A stretch of DNA of 64,000 nt from contig CP058708.1 in assembly GCA_013414765.1 (NCBI GenBank), positions 1,483,553 through 1,547,552 on the forward strand, written 5' to 3'. Made by a program: the position numbers and the translations under genes. The notes under the pieces were generated by a model. The model did not search any database. It was given only the letters and a program-made list of their open reading frames with translations, and was not told where the DNA came from. The stretch's first letter is position 1. Each line of letters opens with the position of its first letter. Of the stretch, positions 8,396 to 18,021 are shown piece by piece. This DNA is from Candidatus Accumulibacter cognatus (GTDB lineage: Bacteria; Pseudomonadota; Gammaproteobacteria; Burkholderiales; Rhodocyclaceae).

Positions 8396-8511
8396 CGATA
8401 AGGTTATATTAAATTAAATGAACAATACGTTTAACTGGCGTTTTTGTATCAGACCGCTAGAATCCGAACAATCCCCGGTTCGACAAGATTTCAATCGCCT
8501 GGAGTATCACC
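8396..8511. promoter_or_regulatory. cbbR-fbp divergent control region with LysR-type half-sites
   Basis: An AT-rich patch next to cbbR contains TTATATTAAATTA, which fits the TNA-N7-TNA half-site pattern of CbbR operators. A TAGAAT (8458-8463) is a possible -10 for the fbp operon. The fbp start lies about 48 nt downstream. Confidence 0.5.
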
Positions 8512-9594
8512 ATGCTATGCGGACGCACTAACGTTAACAAATTCCTGATCGAGGAACAGCGCCGGAATCCAGCGCTATTCGGAGATTTTTCGATGCTCAT
8601 CAGTGACGTCGTGCGCTCGTGCAAGGCCATTGCACAGGGAGTTTCGCGGGGCTCACTGGCCGGTGTGCTGGGTGATGAGGGCCGTGAGAACGTTCAGGGC
8701 GAGGCCCAGAAAAAACTTGACGTGCTGGCCAACCAGGCGTTCATTCACCACTGTGAATGGGGTGGCCATCTGGCTGCAATGGCGTCGGAGGAAATGGAAG
8801 ACATCTATCCGATTCCATCCGAGCATCCTCGTGGCAAGTATCTGCTGGTCTTCGACCCGCTCGATGGTTCGTCGAACATTGACGTCAACCTTTCTGTCGG
8901 CAGCATTTTTTCAGTCCTGCGATGCCCCGAGAATTGTAATGCCGACGCACCGATTGCAGCCGATTTTCTACAGCCCGGCAGCCGTCAGGTTGCTGCTGGC
9001 TACGCACTTTACGGTCCATCGACGATGTTGGTGCTCACCGTTGGCAGTGGCGTGTATGGGTTCACACTTGATCGTGACATCGGCGAATTCCTGCTGACGC
9101 ACCCGCATCTCGTGATTTCCCCGGAAACCCGCGAGTTTGCGATCAATGCTTCCAACGAGCGTTTCTGGGAGCCGCCGGTGCAGCGCTACGTCAGCGAGTG
9201 TCTGGCAGGCAAGACCGGCATTCGCGGCAAGGACTTCAATATGCGCTGGGTGGCTTCGATGGTCGCTGAGGTCCATCGGATTCTGATGCGCGGCGGAGTT
9301 TTCTTGTACCCGCGCGATAGCAAGGATATCTCCAGACCAGGGCGACTGCGCCTGATGTACGAGGCCAATCCGATGGCGATGATCGTTGGCCAGGCCTGCG
9401 GCCTGGCATCGACCGGCAGGGAACGTATTCTCGATGTGCTGCCGACTAGCCTGCACCAGCGGGTGCCGGTCATTCTCGGTTCGCGCGACGAAGTTGAGCG
9501 TATCGAACGCTACCACCGCGAACATGAAACCGGCGAAGACCAGCCTTACAAATCGCCCCTCTTCTCGACGCGAACCCTGTTCAGGAATGATTGA
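8512..9594 (+). CDS. fbp: class I fructose-1,6-bisphosphatase
   Basis: Hydrolyses fructose-1,6-bisphosphate to fructose-6-phosphate in the Calvin cycle and gluconeogenesis. The 360-aa protein has the metal-binding Glu pair in MASEEMEDI, the class I signature [13 protein letters not shown] (about residues 120-132), [14 protein letters not shown] and the C-terminal [15 protein letters not shown]. The ATG at 8512 lies at the end of the CbbR-type control region. prk follows 49 nt downstream, and the order fbp-prk-tkt is that of cbbF-cbbP-cbbT. It may also serve gluconeogenesis if RuBisCO is absent. Confidence 0.97.
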   Translation: MLCGRTNVNKFLIEEQRRNPALFGDFSMLISDVVRSCKAIAQGVSRGSLAGVLGDEGRENVQGEAQKKLDVLANQAFIHHCEWGGHLAAMASEEMEDIYPIPSEHPRGKYLLVFDPLDGSSNIDVNLSVGSIFSVLRCPENCNADAPIAADFLQPGSRQVAAGYALYGPSTMLVLTVGSGVYGFTLDRDIGEFLLTHPHLVISPETREFAINASNERFWEPPVQRYVSECLAGKTGIRGKDFNMRWVASMVAEVHRILMRGGVFLYPRDSKDISRPGRLRLMYEANPMAMIVGQACGLASTGRERILDVLPTSLHQRVPVILGSRDEVERIERYHREHETGEDQPYKSPLFSTRTLFRND

Positions 9595-9643
9595 GCAGCA
9601 CCGCGAACCGGAAAAACACTCTTTATGCAACGGAGCCACACCC

Positions 9644-10519
9644 ATGTCGATCAAAAATCCAGTTATCGCAATCACCGGTTCTTCGGGTGCCGGCACGACC
9701 TCGGTCACGCGCGCGTTCCAACACATCTTTCGGCGCGAGAAGCTGAACGCTGCGATCATCGAGGGCGACAGTTTTCACCGTTACGACCGAGAGGCGATGC
9801 GCGCAACGATGGCTGAGAGAAGCCTCGCTGGCGACAACCATTTCAGCCATTTCGGACCCGAGGCCAATCTGTTGACCGAACTTGAAGGACTGTTCCGCGA
9901 ATACGGCGAGAGTGGCCGCGGCAAGAGTCGCCACTATGTTCACGACGATGCCGAGGCCAAGCTTTATGGCTCGCCACCGGGAACTTTCACCGAATGGGTC
10001 GATCTGCCGCCGGGCAGCGATCTGCTCTTCTATGAAGGCCTTCATGGTGCTGCCCAGACCGACGCCATCGATATCAGTCGCCATGTGGACCTCTGTGTTG
10101 GTGTCGTGCCGATCATCAATCTCGAATGGATCCAGAAACTGCATCGCGATAAGGCGCAGCGTGGTTACTCGACCGAAGCGGTGATGGATACCATCCTGCG
10201 GCGGATGCCTGATTACATTCATTACATCTGCCCGCAATTCTCCAGGACGCACGTCAATTTCCAGCGCGTACCGACGGTGGATACTTCGAATCCCTTCATT
10301 GCCCAGGATATTCCGTCGCAGGACGAAAGCATGCTGGTGATCCGTTTCGCCAATCCCAAGGGGATCGACTTTGCCTATCTGCTGAGCATGCTGCACGATT
10401 CGTTCATGTCGCGGCCGAACATCATCGTCTGTCCTGGCGGCAAGATGGGTCTGGCGATGCAGATCATCTTCACGCCGATGATCATGCAGTTGATGGACAA
10501 GAAGCGTCGTTCGCGCTGA
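9644..10519 (+). CDS. prk: phosphoribulokinase (class I, proteobacterial)
   Basis: Phosphorylates ribulose-5-phosphate to ribulose-1,5-bisphosphate, a step essentially dedicated to the Calvin-Benson cycle. The 291 aa start MSIKNPVIAITGSSGAGTTS, with a PRK-type P-loop, and include the GDSFHRYDR substrate segment and the FYEGLHG motif around the catalytic Asp/Glu region. The length is right for the octameric bacterial class. The ATG at 9644 has CGGAG 8 nt upstream; the longer upstream frame runs into fbp and is rejected. It lies second in the fbp-prk-tkt operon. Confidence 0.97.
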   Translation: MSIKNPVIAITGSSGAGTTSVTRAFQHIFRREKLNAAIIEGDSFHRYDREAMRATMAERSLAGDNHFSHFGPEANLLTELEGLFREYGESGRGKSRHYVHDDAEAKLYGSPPGTFTEWVDLPPGSDLLFYEGLHGAAQTDAIDISRHVDLCVGVVPIINLEWIQKLHRDKAQRGYSTEAVMDTILRRMPDYIHYICPQFSRTHVNFQRVPTVDTSNPFIAQDIPSQDESMLVIRFANPKGIDFAYLLSMLHDSFMSRPNIIVCPGGKMGLAMQIIFTPMIMQLMDKKRRSR

Positions 10520-10586
10520 ATGCGGCAAGCCGTGTTGCCTGCCCCATTGTGTTGTCTAAACCTAGCTCTGATTAAAGGAGATTGTC

Positions 10587-12605
10587 TTGCCCACTGAATC
10601 CCGCAAATTCCGCCGCCGCTGCGCCAATGCGCTGCGCTTTCTTGCCATCGACGCCGTTCAGGCAGCGAATTCCGGCCACCCTGGAATGCCGATGGGAATG
10701 GCAGACATCGCCGAAGTGCTCTGGCGCCACCATCTCAAACACAACCCGGCCAATCCCCGATGGCATGACCGCGACCGCTTCGTGCTGTCGAACGGGCATG
10801 GTTCGATGCTGATCTACGCCTTGCTGCACCTCAGCGGTTACGGTTTGTCGATCGACGAATTGAAGTGCTTCCGGCAACTTCATTCAAAAACCCCTGGACA
10901 CCCAGAGTTCGGCATCACCCCCGGCATTGAAACGACCACTGGCCCTCTCGGTCAGGGCCTTGCCAACGCAGTCGGCATGGCCTTGGCAGAAAGGCTGCTC
11001 GCCGAGACCTTCAACCGTGATGGTCATCGAATTGTCGACCACTATACCTACGCCTTCATTGGGGATGGCTGTCTGATGGAAGGCATTTCGCACGAGGCCT
11101 GTTCGCTGGCTGGCCGACTGTCCTTGTCAAAGTTGATCGTATTTTACGATGACAACGATATTTCGATCGATGGCCATGTACAGCCTTGGTTTGCCGACGA
11201 CACGGCAAAACGCTTCGAAGCTTACGGATGGCGCGTGGTCTCCCACTGCGATGGCCATGATGCCGATTCGATCGAAGCTGCAATCCGTATCGCCAGGACC
11301 GCAACCGGGCGACCCACGCTGATCTGCTGTAAGACGATGATCGGCTTCGGGTCACCAAACAAGGGTGGCACACACGATGTGCACGGCGCGCCCCTCGGTG
11401 CCGAAGAGATCGCCAATACGCGTCGCCAGCTTGAATGGCCTTTCGCCGCTTTCGAAGTGCCCGCCGACGTACGCGCCGGCTGGAATGCAAGAGGCAGGGG
11501 AGAAGCCGCAGAATATGCCTGGAAAGCAGACTTTTCAGCCTATCGTGCCGCTTTTCCCGCACTAGCTGCCGAATTCGAACGCCGGATGGGGGGGGAATTA
11601 CCCGCCGAATGGCCGGATCATGTAGCCGCGCTGCTCGCCCAATGGACGAGTCAAACCACTGCCGTGGCCACACGCAAAGCCTCGCAGAATGCCATCGAAG
11701 CGATTGCCCCGCTGCTGCCTGAACTACTGGGCGGTTCGGCCGACCTGACCGGATCAAACCTGACCAACTGGAGTGGTACCCGGCCGGCCAACCGGGAGGC
11801 CGGCGGCAACTACATCAACTACGGGGTGCGTGAATTCGGGATGACCGCGATTGCCAACGGCATTGCTTTGCATGGCGGCTTCATTCCCTACACGGCAACC
11901 TTTCTGGTGTTCTCGGATTATGCGCGCAACGCGATCCGTCTGGCTGCACTGATGAAACTGCGGCAGTTGATGGTCTATACGCATGATTCCATCGGCCTTG
12001 GCGAAGATGGCCCAACGCACCAGCCGATCGAGCATGCAGCCTCCTTGCGGCTGATTCCAGGTCTCGACGTCTGGCGCCCAGCCGATGCCATGGAGACAGC
12101 TGTAGCTTGGACTTCAGCACTTGAGCGGGACGATGGTCCTTCATGCTTTCTGTTGTCGAGGCAGAACCTGCCGGCGTTGCCCCGCAGTGCCGAGCAGATA
12201 GCCAGCATCCGGTTGGGTGGCTATGTCCTGCGCGAGGCCGAAAGTGGAACGCCAAGTGTCGTGTTGATCGGAACCGGCTCAGAACTCGGCCTCACCCTGA
12301 ATGCCCAGGCCATTCTCGCTCGGGAAGGAATCGCTGCGCGCGTTGTCTCCATGCCTTGTACCCAACGCTTTGATCGGCAGCCCCTGGCTTATCGCAGGGG
12401 AGTGCTGCCGCCATCGCTGCCGATGCTTGCCGTAGAAGCCGGACACCCCGATCTGTGGTGGAAATACGTTGGGCTAAACGGAGCCGTGATCGGTATCGAT
12501 CGCTTTGGCGAATCGGCGCCAGCGGCCGAGCTTTACGAATACTTCGCAATCAACGTCGCGAACATCGTCGCGCAAGCGCGCTGTCTGATCGCACCAGAAC
12601 CTTGA
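10587..12605 (+). CDS. tkt: transketolase
   Basis: Thiamine-diphosphate enzyme that moves two-carbon units between sugar phosphates (Calvin cycle and pentose phosphate pathway). The 672 aa show [13 protein letters not shown], the ThDP/Mg motif [13 protein letters not shown] to about residue 175, [14 protein letters not shown], and the C-terminal domain segments [19 protein letters not shown] and [11 protein letters not shown]. The start is TTG at 10587 with an AAAGGAG Shine-Dalgarno 6 nt upstream; no better ATG exists. It is last in the cbb block. The gene is convergent with murA, with only 22 bp between stops and no obvious terminator. A G8 run (about 11588-11595) lies inside the gene. Confidence 0.97.
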   Translation: MPTESRKFRRRCANALRFLAIDAVQAANSGHPGMPMGMADIAEVLWRHHLKHNPANPRWHDRDRFVLSNGHGSMLIYALLHLSGYGLSIDELKCFRQLHSKTPGHPEFGITPGIETTTGPLGQGLANAVGMALAERLLAETFNRDGHRIVDHYTYAFIGDGCLMEGISHEACSLAGRLSLSKLIVFYDDNDISIDGHVQPWFADDTAKRFEAYGWRVVSHCDGHDADSIEAAIRIARTATGRPTLICCKTMIGFGSPNKGGTHDVHGAPLGAEEIANTRRQLEWPFAAFEVPADVRAGWNARGRGEAAEYAWKADFSAYRAAFPALAAEFERRMGGELPAEWPDHVAALLAQWTSQTTAVATRKASQNAIEAIAPLLPELLGGSADLTGSNLTNWSGTRPANREAGGNYINYGVREFGMTAIANGIALHGGFIPYTATFLVFSDYARNAIRLAALMKLRQLMVYTHDSIGLGEDGPTHQPIEHAASLRLIPGLDVWRPADAMETAVAWTSALERDDGPSCFLLSRQNLPALPRSAEQIASIRLGGYVLREAESGTPSVVLIGTGSELGLTLNAQAILAREGIAARVVSMPCTQRFDRQPLAYRRGVLPPSLPMLAVEAGHPDLWWKYVGLNGAVIGIDRFGESAPAAELYEYFAINVANIVAQARCLIAPEP

Positions 12606-12627
12606 GGAAAGTGGCAATTCTTCAGTC

Positions 12628-13887
12628 TCAGCGGAGCCGCCTGACTTGCGCTCCAAGTTGTCCGAGTTTCTCCTCCATGCGTTCGTAGCCCCTGTCAAGA
12701 TGGTAGATACGCTCGATTAGCGTCTCGCCCTGCGCGACCAGACCGGCAATAACCAAGCTGGCCGACGCGCGCAGGTCGGTAGCCATCACTGTTGCACCTT
12801 CGAGACGCTCGACGCCGGTGACCATCGCATTGCTGGCGTCGATCTTGATGTCTGCCCCCAGGCGAATCAGTTCAACAGCGTGCATGAAGCGATTCTCGAA
12901 GATTGTCTCGCGGATTACTGCCGACCCCTCCGCGACACAGTTGATGGCCATGAATTGCGCCTGCATGTCGGTCGGGAACGCAGGATAGGGCGAGGTGCGA
13001 ATGCTCACTGCCTTGAGCCGTCGCGGTGCCTTGAGAGTAATCGCTGAACGCTCGGCTGTGATGTCGCAACCGGCGTCGAGCAACTTGTCGACCACCGCAT
13101 CAAGGCAAGCAGCCGAAGTTCTGGTCAGACGAATGCTGCCACCGGTCGCAGCTGCCGCGCAGAGATAGGTGCCGGTTTCAATGCGATCGGCCATGATCGA
13201 ATGCGATGCGCCGTGCAGGCGCGCAACGCCGCGGATACGAATCTTGTCGGAGCCGGCACCGGAAATCCGCGCACCCATTGAAATCAGACAGTTGGCCAGG
13301 TCGACGACCTCGGGCTCACGCGCAGCATTCTCGATGATCGTTTCGCCTTCGGCGAGGACCGCTGCCATCATCAGGTTTTCGGTTCCGGTGACGGTGACCA
13401 TGTCGGTCACGATATGGGCTCCCCTGAGGCCTCCAGCACCTGACTTGGCATGAATGTAACCGTGCTCGACATGGATCCTCGCACCCATTGCCTGCAAGCC
13501 CTTGATGTGCTGTTCGACCGGCCGGGCACCAATCGCACAGCCTCCCGGTAGCGATACCCTTGCTTCGCCATGACGCGCCAGCAACGGGCCGAGCACCAGG
13601 ATCGAGGCACGCATGGTTTTGACCATGTCATAGGGAGCTAGCGGGTTGTTGAGACCGAGGCTATTCAATAGCACACCATCGACTCCCTCACGAGTAATCG
13701 CGACGCCCATTTGCTCGATCAGACGGAGCATTGTCGAGACGTCCTTCAATCGCGGCACGTTGCTCAGATGTAGCGTCTCGGGCGCGAGCAAGCTGGCGCA
13801 GAGGACCGGCAGCGCTGCATTCTTTGCACCGGAAATGGCGATCTCGCCTGAGAGCGGCAGCCCCCCCTGGATCAACAGCTTATCCAC
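12628..13887 (-). CDS. murA: UDP-N-acetylglucosamine 1-carboxyvinyltransferase
   Basis: First committed step of peptidoglycan synthesis: adds enolpyruvate from PEP to UDP-GlcNAc. At 419 aa it is the normal length, opening [27 protein letters not shown]-like with the catalytic Cys in [11 protein letters not shown] (fosfomycin-sensitive type), then [11 protein letters not shown] and ENRFMHA. Its start lies 8 nt inside the 3' end of ibaG, so it is translationally coupled to the mla-ABC-ibaG operon, a conserved arrangement in beta- and gammaproteobacteria. Confidence 0.98.
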   Translation of the reverse strand: MDKLLIQGGLPLSGEIAISGAKNAALPVLCASLLAPETLHLSNVPRLKDVSTMLRLIEQMGVAITREGVDGVLLNSLGLNNPLAPYDMVKTMRASILVLGPLLARHGEARVSLPGGCAIGARPVEQHIKGLQAMGARIHVEHGYIHAKSGAGGLRGAHIVTDMVTVTGTENLMMAAVLAEGETIIENAAREPEVVDLANCLISMGARISGAGSDKIRIRGVARLHGASHSIMADRIETGTYLCAAAATGGSIRLTRTSAACLDAVVDKLLDAGCDITAERSAITLKAPRRLKAVSIRTSPYPAFPTDMQAQFMAINCVAEGSAVIRETIFENRFMHAVELIRLGADIKIDASNAMVTGVERLEGATVMATDLRASASLVIAGLVAQGETLIERIYHLDRGYERMEEKLGQLGAQVRRLR

Positions 13888-14125
13888 TCGCTGTACTCCA
13901 CTCTTCAGGGGTCTGGGTTTTCATCGATAGGGCGTGCAAGTCACCGCTGTCAAAATGCAGCCGCAATATTTCGTTGACGCGCTGCTGCCGCTGTACGCGA
14001 CTTCTGCCAGCAAACTCAGTACTGACGATCAGCGCCTCGAAATGCTGGCCATCACCCACCACTTGTAGATGCTCGCAGGGAAGGCCTTCGGCGATGATTT
14101 TCTGGAGTTGTTCAGGGTGCATCAT
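13880..14125 (-). CDS. ibaG: BolA/IbaG-family protein
   Basis: An 81-aa BolA-family protein. Family members bind monothiol glutaredoxins and help iron-sulfur cluster handling; IbaG is associated with acid response and envelope functions. The BolA fold is visible in the [18 protein letters not shown] segment and [13 protein letters not shown], and the C-terminal [14 protein letters not shown] matches IbaG. It starts MMHPEQLQ; either Met could be used. It sits 3 nt after the ABC permease and overlaps murA by 8 nt. Confidence 0.93.
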   Translation of the reverse strand: MMHPEQLQKIIAEGLPCEHLQVVGDGQHFEALIVSTEFAGRSRVQRQQRVNEILRLHFDSGDLHALSMKTQTPEEWSTASG

Positions 14126-14128
14126 GAT

Positions 14129-14884
14129 TCAGGACCTCAGTTTGTAACCGCTCCGGAGGAGTGCCAGGGTTGCCGCCGACACCAGCAGGAAGCTCGTGCC
14201 AACGACCGTCAGACTATTTTCTGGCGGCACGTCCGAGACGCCGAAAAACCCGAAGCGAAAGCCATCGATCATATAGAAGACGGGATTGAAACGCGATACC
14301 TTCTGCCAGAATCCGGGTAGCGAATGCAGGGAGTAGAAAACGCCGGAGAGCATCGTCAGTGGCATGATCAGGAAATTCTGAAAACCCGCCAATTGGTCGA
14401 ACTTGTCAGCCCAGATGCCGGCGATCATGCCCAATGCCCCCATCGTTCCACCACCGAGAACGAGAAACAGCAGAATCCACTGAGGTGCCACCATGGCCGG
14501 TACAGCAAACCAGATCGTTATCAGCAGTACGCCCAGAGCCACCATCAAAGCGCGCAGTACCGCCGCGACGACGTAGGCGAAAAAGAATTCGACGTAGGAT
14601 ATCGGCGGCAAGAGAACGAAAATCACGCTGCCCGTCACCTTCGACTGGATCAGGCTCGAAGAACTGTTGGCGAAGGCGTTCTGTAGCGCCGACATCATCA
14701 CCAGGCCGGGAATCAGAAAGCTGGTGTAGGCGACACCATGCACCCACACTTGAGCTTCGAGTACATGCGAAAAGATCATCAAATAGAGGAGAGCCGTCAG
14801 CACCGGCGCAGCGATGGTCTGAAAGTTAACCTTCCAGAAGCGCAGAACTTCCTTATAGAGCAGGGTCCGAAAACCGGATATCAT
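14129..14884 (-). CDS. ABC-2 type transporter permease (YadH-like)
   Basis: A 251-aa inner-membrane permease with about six hydrophobic segments and the ABC-2 signature region around residues 150-215 (GALGMIAGIWADKFDQLAGF, then PLTMLSGVFYSL). The start overlaps the stop of the ATPase gene by 4 nt (ATGA), so the two form one exporter. The family resembles E. coli YadH, whose substrate is uncertain; association with mla suggests an envelope lipid or glycan role, which is inference. Confidence 0.9.
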   Translation of the reverse strand: MISGFRTLLYKEVLRFWKVNFQTIAAPVLTALLYLMIFSHVLEAQVWVHGVAYTSFLIPGLVMMSALQNAFANSSSSLIQSKVTGSVIFVLLPPISYVEFFFAYVVAAVLRALMVALGVLLITIWFAVPAMVAPQWILLFLVLGGGTMGALGMIAGIWADKFDQLAGFQNFLIMPLTMLSGVFYSLHSLPGFWQKVSRFNPVFYMIDGFRFGFFGVSDVPPENSLTVVGTSFLLVSAATLALLRSGYKLRS

Positions 14885-15804
14885 GACACGGTTTCCTTGC
14901 GGTAACCGCTGCTCTGCATCACTCCCAGGAAAACGTCTTCCAGGTCGGCCTGCGTCAGGCGCAGATCGTCAATGACGCAACCGGCCTCGCGCATTGCGGC
15001 GAGAAGCGGTTCGATTTCGCCAAGACTGCCGAGATGAAAGGTCCACATGCCCTCGTTTTGCGTTGCGCGCGCAGAGAGCACTGATGGCAGCCTAGCAGCA
15101 CTTGCCAGACGCAGGGTCAGGGTATGACCCGCGAAGCGTGCCAACAGGTTGCTGGTCGTATCCAGAGCGACCACACGCCCCTGTTTGAGCATCGCAATCC
15201 GTCCACACAGGGCTTCGGCTTCTTCGAGATAATGCGTGGTCAGAATCACCGTGTGCCCATCTCGATTCAGGCGCCGGATGAATTGCCACAAGCCTTGCCG
15301 AAGTTCGACGTCTACCCCGGCGGTCGGTTCGTCGAGAACAATGACCGGCGGTTTATGCACCAGTGCCTGGGCGACGAGAACCCGGCGCTTCATGCCGCCG
15401 GACAGACGACGCATATTGGTATCAGCCTTGTCGGTCAGATCCAGATTGGCGAGAATTTCGTCGATCCAGCCTTCATTGTGGCGAATTCCAAAATAGCCGG
15501 ATTGAATGCGCAGGGTCTCACGTACAGTAAAGAACGGGTCAAAAACGAGTTCCTGCGGCACCACCCCAAGCAGGCGCCGTGCGGCGCGGTAATCGCTGAC
15601 CACATCGTGTCCCATCACTACCAGCTTGCCGGCACTTGGACGAGAGAGGCCGGCCAGGCAGGAAATCAGGGTCGTCTTGCCGGCACCGTTGGGTCCCAGC
15701 AAACCAAAGAACTCTCCTTCACTGATCTGCAGGGACACGCCAGCAAGCGCCACAAGGGAGCCAAAGCGCTTTTCAACACGCTCAACTGCAACCGCGACAG
15801 GCAT
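14881..15804 (-). CDS. ABC transporter ATP-binding protein (YadG-like)
   Basis: A 307-aa ATPase with Walker A GPNGAGKTT (about residues 38-46), Q-loop LGVVPQE, signature LSGGMKRRV and Walker B VIVLDEPTAGVD. A C-terminal extension of about 75 residues is typical of CcmA/YadG-type exporters. It pairs with the downstream ABC-2 permease and follows mlaB by 35 nt in the same direction, a common extension of mla operons in Betaproteobacteria. Confidence 0.93.
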   Translation of the reverse strand: MPVAVAVERVEKRFGSLVALAGVSLQISEGEFFGLLGPNGAGKTTLISCLAGLSRPSAGKLVVMGHDVVSDYRAARRLLGVVPQELVFDPFFTVRETLRIQSGYFGIRHNEGWIDEILANLDLTDKADTNMRRLSGGMKRRVLVAQALVHKPPVIVLDEPTAGVDVELRQGLWQFIRRLNRDGHTVILTTHYLEEAEALCGRIAMLKQGRVVALDTTSNLLARFAGHTLTLRLASAARLPSVLSARATQNEGMWTFHLGSLGEIEPLLAAMREAGCVIDDLRLTQADLEDVFLGVMQSSGYRKETVS

Positions 15805-15839
15805 GGAACTTGTCTTGGCGACGAGGCTTGTGTGCCCGC

Positions 15840-16133
15840 TCAGGTGAGCGGTAACAGTTCGGCGACGCCATATAGGGTTGCCAGACTGATCAGATTTGCC
15901 GGCGGATTAGCCATCCGCAGGTTGATACCGTACTCGGAAGCGGTACGTAGCCAGGCAAGAATAATACTCAGTGCCGAGGAGTCCACCTCGGAAACGGCTA
16001 CGAGGTCAAGAACCACTTGCTTGCTCAGGCGGCCGGAGCGCAAGTAATGACGCCCGGCCTCCAGCAAGGAACGCGCGTTGACAATGAGCATTGGCGCGGT
16101 CACGCGCAGGCTGTTGCCAGCATGCTCGATCAT
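15840..16133 (-). CDS. mlaB: MlaB, STAS-domain component of the Mla phospholipid transporter
   Basis: A 97-aa STAS-domain protein with the core VVLDLVAVSEVDSSALSIILAWLR at about residues 40-63. MlaB binds the ATPase MlaF on the cytoplasmic side and is needed for complex stability and activity. The start overlaps the mlaC stop by 4 nt. The small size and position after mlaC fit mlaB rather than an anti-sigma antagonist. Confidence 0.92.
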   Translation of the reverse strand: MIEHAGNSLRVTAPMLIVNARSLLEAGRHYLRSGRLSKQVVLDLVAVSEVDSSALSIILAWLRTASEYGINLRMANPPANLISLATLYGVAELLPLT

Positions 16134-16744
16134 TTCTTGCCGGCTGCGAGTTGCTTGTTGCGATTGCCGAGCAAGGTGATCAGGCCGTCGATCCCGGAGT
16201 TGTTCACTTCCTGCTTGAAGGTATCGCGATAATTGGTGACCAGGCTGACACCCGCAACAACAACGTCGTAAACCTTCCAGCCATTACCTTGCTTCTCGAG
16301 CGTGTAATCGAGCTGGATTGGCTTGCTGCCGGGCTGTACGACTTCGGTCCTGACCACCACATTCGTCTCGCCTTCCGGGATTTTGCTGGGCTTATAAACG
16401 ACTGTCTGGTTCTTGTAGGAGGTCAGCGCGTTTGAGTAGGTGCGTACCAGCAGCGTCCTGAACTCTTCCGTGAGGATCTTCTTTTGTTCCGGCGTCGCCT
16501 TGTTCCAGTCACGTCCTACAGCCAGCGCGGTCATTCGCTGAAAGTTGAAATACGGAAGCACCTTGTTTTCAACCAGATCGATTGCCTTCCGGGTATTGCC
16601 GCTCTGAATGTCCTTGTCCTGACGGACGACGGTTAATACATCCTCGGTCACTTGTCGAACCATGGCATCCGGAGCCAGTTCCTGGGCCGTGACGGGTGCC
16701 AGCACGATCAACAGAGCAAACAGCATTGACAATATCATTTTCAT
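16130..16744 (-). CDS. mlaC: MlaC, periplasmic phospholipid-binding shuttle protein
   Basis: Carries phospholipid between the outer-membrane MlaA complex and the inner-membrane MlaFEDB complex. The 204 aa begin with a clear signal peptide (MKMILSMLFALLIVLAPVTA, cut before QE). LPYFNFQRMTALAVGRDW and the segment EQKKILTEEFRTLLVRTYS are typical of the Ttg2D/MlaC fold. The ATG at 16744 is chosen because an AGGAAA Shine-Dalgarno precedes it and it exposes the signal peptide; the longer upstream frame overlaps mlaA. Confidence 0.96.
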   Translation of the reverse strand: MKMILSMLFALLIVLAPVTAQELAPDAMVRQVTEDVLTVVRQDKDIQSGNTRKAIDLVENKVLPYFNFQRMTALAVGRDWNKATPEQKKILTEEFRTLLVRTYSNALTSYKNQTVVYKPSKIPEGETNVVVRTEVVQPGSKPIQLDYTLEKQGNGWKVYDVVVAGVSLVTNYRDTFKQEVNNSGIDGLITLLGNRNKQLAAGKK

Positions 16745-16793
16745 GGATATTTCCTGGGAGATCGGGAATTCTGGTGAAGCAGCGAGTATCGGC

Positions 16794-17531
16794 CTAGCGC
16801 AATGACTGATCCTCGGGAACCTCGTGCGGCACTTCTCCGTCGAGGATCTCGCTGCGGCGATGTTGCAGGTAAGCATCCCTGATGTAGTTGTATTTGTCGA
16901 AAGCAGCTTCTTCGACCACCTTGTCGGTAGGCAGCAGGCTGGCCCGCAAGTGGATATAGCGTGTTGCCAACAGGCTGTTGCGCAATGGGATATCATCAAG
17001 ACGCCACACCGGATCGTAAAACAGAAAAGTGTCGACCATCCAGCCGAAGGTATCACGTGTCGTTCGTGGTCCGATCAGTGGCCAGTAAAAGTAAGGGCCA
17101 TCGGCGACTCCCCATTTGCCAAGAGTTTGCCCGAAGTCTTCCGAGTGCTTGGCCAGACCCATTTCGGCAGCCACGTCGAAGGCACCTCCAATACCGATGG
17201 TGCTGTTGACCAACACTCGGCCGGCATCGGAAACGGCTTGCTCACCCTTACCCTGCAGCAGATTGTTCAGCGCTGTCCACACATCCCAGAGATTGCCGAA
17301 GAAGTTGCCGACAAGCACCTTCACCGGTAGCGGAGCGACGTAGTCATAGCCTTGGGCAACTGGCTTGACCACCACGTCGAGGCCTTCGTTGACAGCGAAC
17401 ATGGCACGGTTGAAACCCTCAAAAGGGTCTTTGGGATTATTTGCGGTCGTCGCGCAGCCGCTCGCAGCAAGCATCACTGCCGCGTAGGCCAGACAGGATA
17501 CGCGTATTGGTATTGGAAAGCATGGTTGCAC
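16794..17531 (-). CDS. mlaA: MlaA (VacJ) outer-membrane lipoprotein
   Basis: Removes mislocalised phospholipids from the outer leaflet of the outer membrane. The 245-aa protein has a lipoprotein signal with lipobox LAASGC (Cys about residue 26). The VacJ hallmarks follow: DPFEGFNRAMFAVNEGLD, VGNFFGNLWDVWTALNNLLQ, NSTIGIGGAFDVA and YFYWPLIGPRTTRDTFG. The start is GTG at 17531 with a GGGGAAA ribosome site. It lies between mlaD and mlaC, the betaproteobacterial order; in E. coli mlaA is elsewhere. Confidence 0.97.
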   Translation of the reverse strand: MQPCFPIPIRVSCLAYAAVMLAASGCATTANNPKDPFEGFNRAMFAVNEGLDVVVKPVAQGYDYVAPLPVKVLVGNFFGNLWDVWTALNNLLQGKGEQAVSDAGRVLVNSTIGIGGAFDVAAEMGLAKHSEDFGQTLGKWGVADGPYFYWPLIGPRTTRDTFGWMVDTFLFYDPVWRLDDIPLRNSLLATRYIHLRASLLPTDKVVEEAAFDKYNYIRDAYLQHRRSEILDGEVPHEVPEDQSLR

Positions 17532-17547
17532 TGATTTCCCCTTTATC

Positions 17548-18021
17548 CTATTTCTCGACCGGTCCTTCGGACGCCTTGTTGAACATGAACTGACTGATCA
17601 GCTTTTCCAGTACCACCGCCGACTGCGTCTTGACGATCACCTCGCCGGCCTTCAGCATCGCCTCATCTCCGCCCGGATCCAGTCCAATATACTGTTCGCC
17701 AAGCAAGCCGGCGGTCAGGATCAAGGCAAAGGTATCCTTGGGAAAATGATAGCGGCCATCAATGTTGATGGTCACCACCGCTTCATAAGTCGCCGGGTCA
17801 AAACGGATATCCGCAACACGTCCGACGACCACGCCGGCGCTCTTGACTGGGGCACGTACTTTCAGTCCCCCGATGTTGACAAATTTGGCGGTCAAAGGGT
17901 AAGTCTCGGAAAAATTGGCGGCGGCCAGATTGCCGACCTTCAGTGCCAGGAACAGCAACGAAGCAAAGCCCATGGCAACAAAAATACCGACCCACAGGTC
18001 GAGCAACTTACGACTCATCAA
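17548..18021 (-). CDS. mlaD: MlaD, MCE-domain substrate-binding subunit
   Basis: A 157-aa inner-membrane-anchored MCE protein. One TM helix lies near residues 8-27, then the MCE domain with FVNIGGLKVRAPVKSAGVVV, followed by LGEQYIGLDPGGDE. MlaD forms a hexameric ring that passes lipid between MlaFE and MlaC. The start overlaps the mlaE stop by 4 nt. Confidence 0.96.
   Translation of the reverse strand: MMSRKLLDLWVGIFVAMGFASLLFLALKVGNLAAANFSETYPLTAKFVNIGGLKVRAPVKSAGVVVGRVADIRFDPATYEAVVTINIDGRYHFPKDTFALILTAGLLGEQYIGLDPGGDEAMLKAGEVIVKTQSAVVLEKLISQFMFNKASEGPVEK

Noticed and set aside
11588-11595. G8 tract in tkt as a phase-variation site
   Set aside because: Transketolase is a housekeeping enzyme and eight bases is short; the frame is intact and no surface function is involved.
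16744-17056. Longer N-terminus for MlaC
   Set aside because: The extension runs antiparallel to nothing and through the end of mlaA; a signal peptide and a Shine-Dalgarno sequence at 16744 fix the start.
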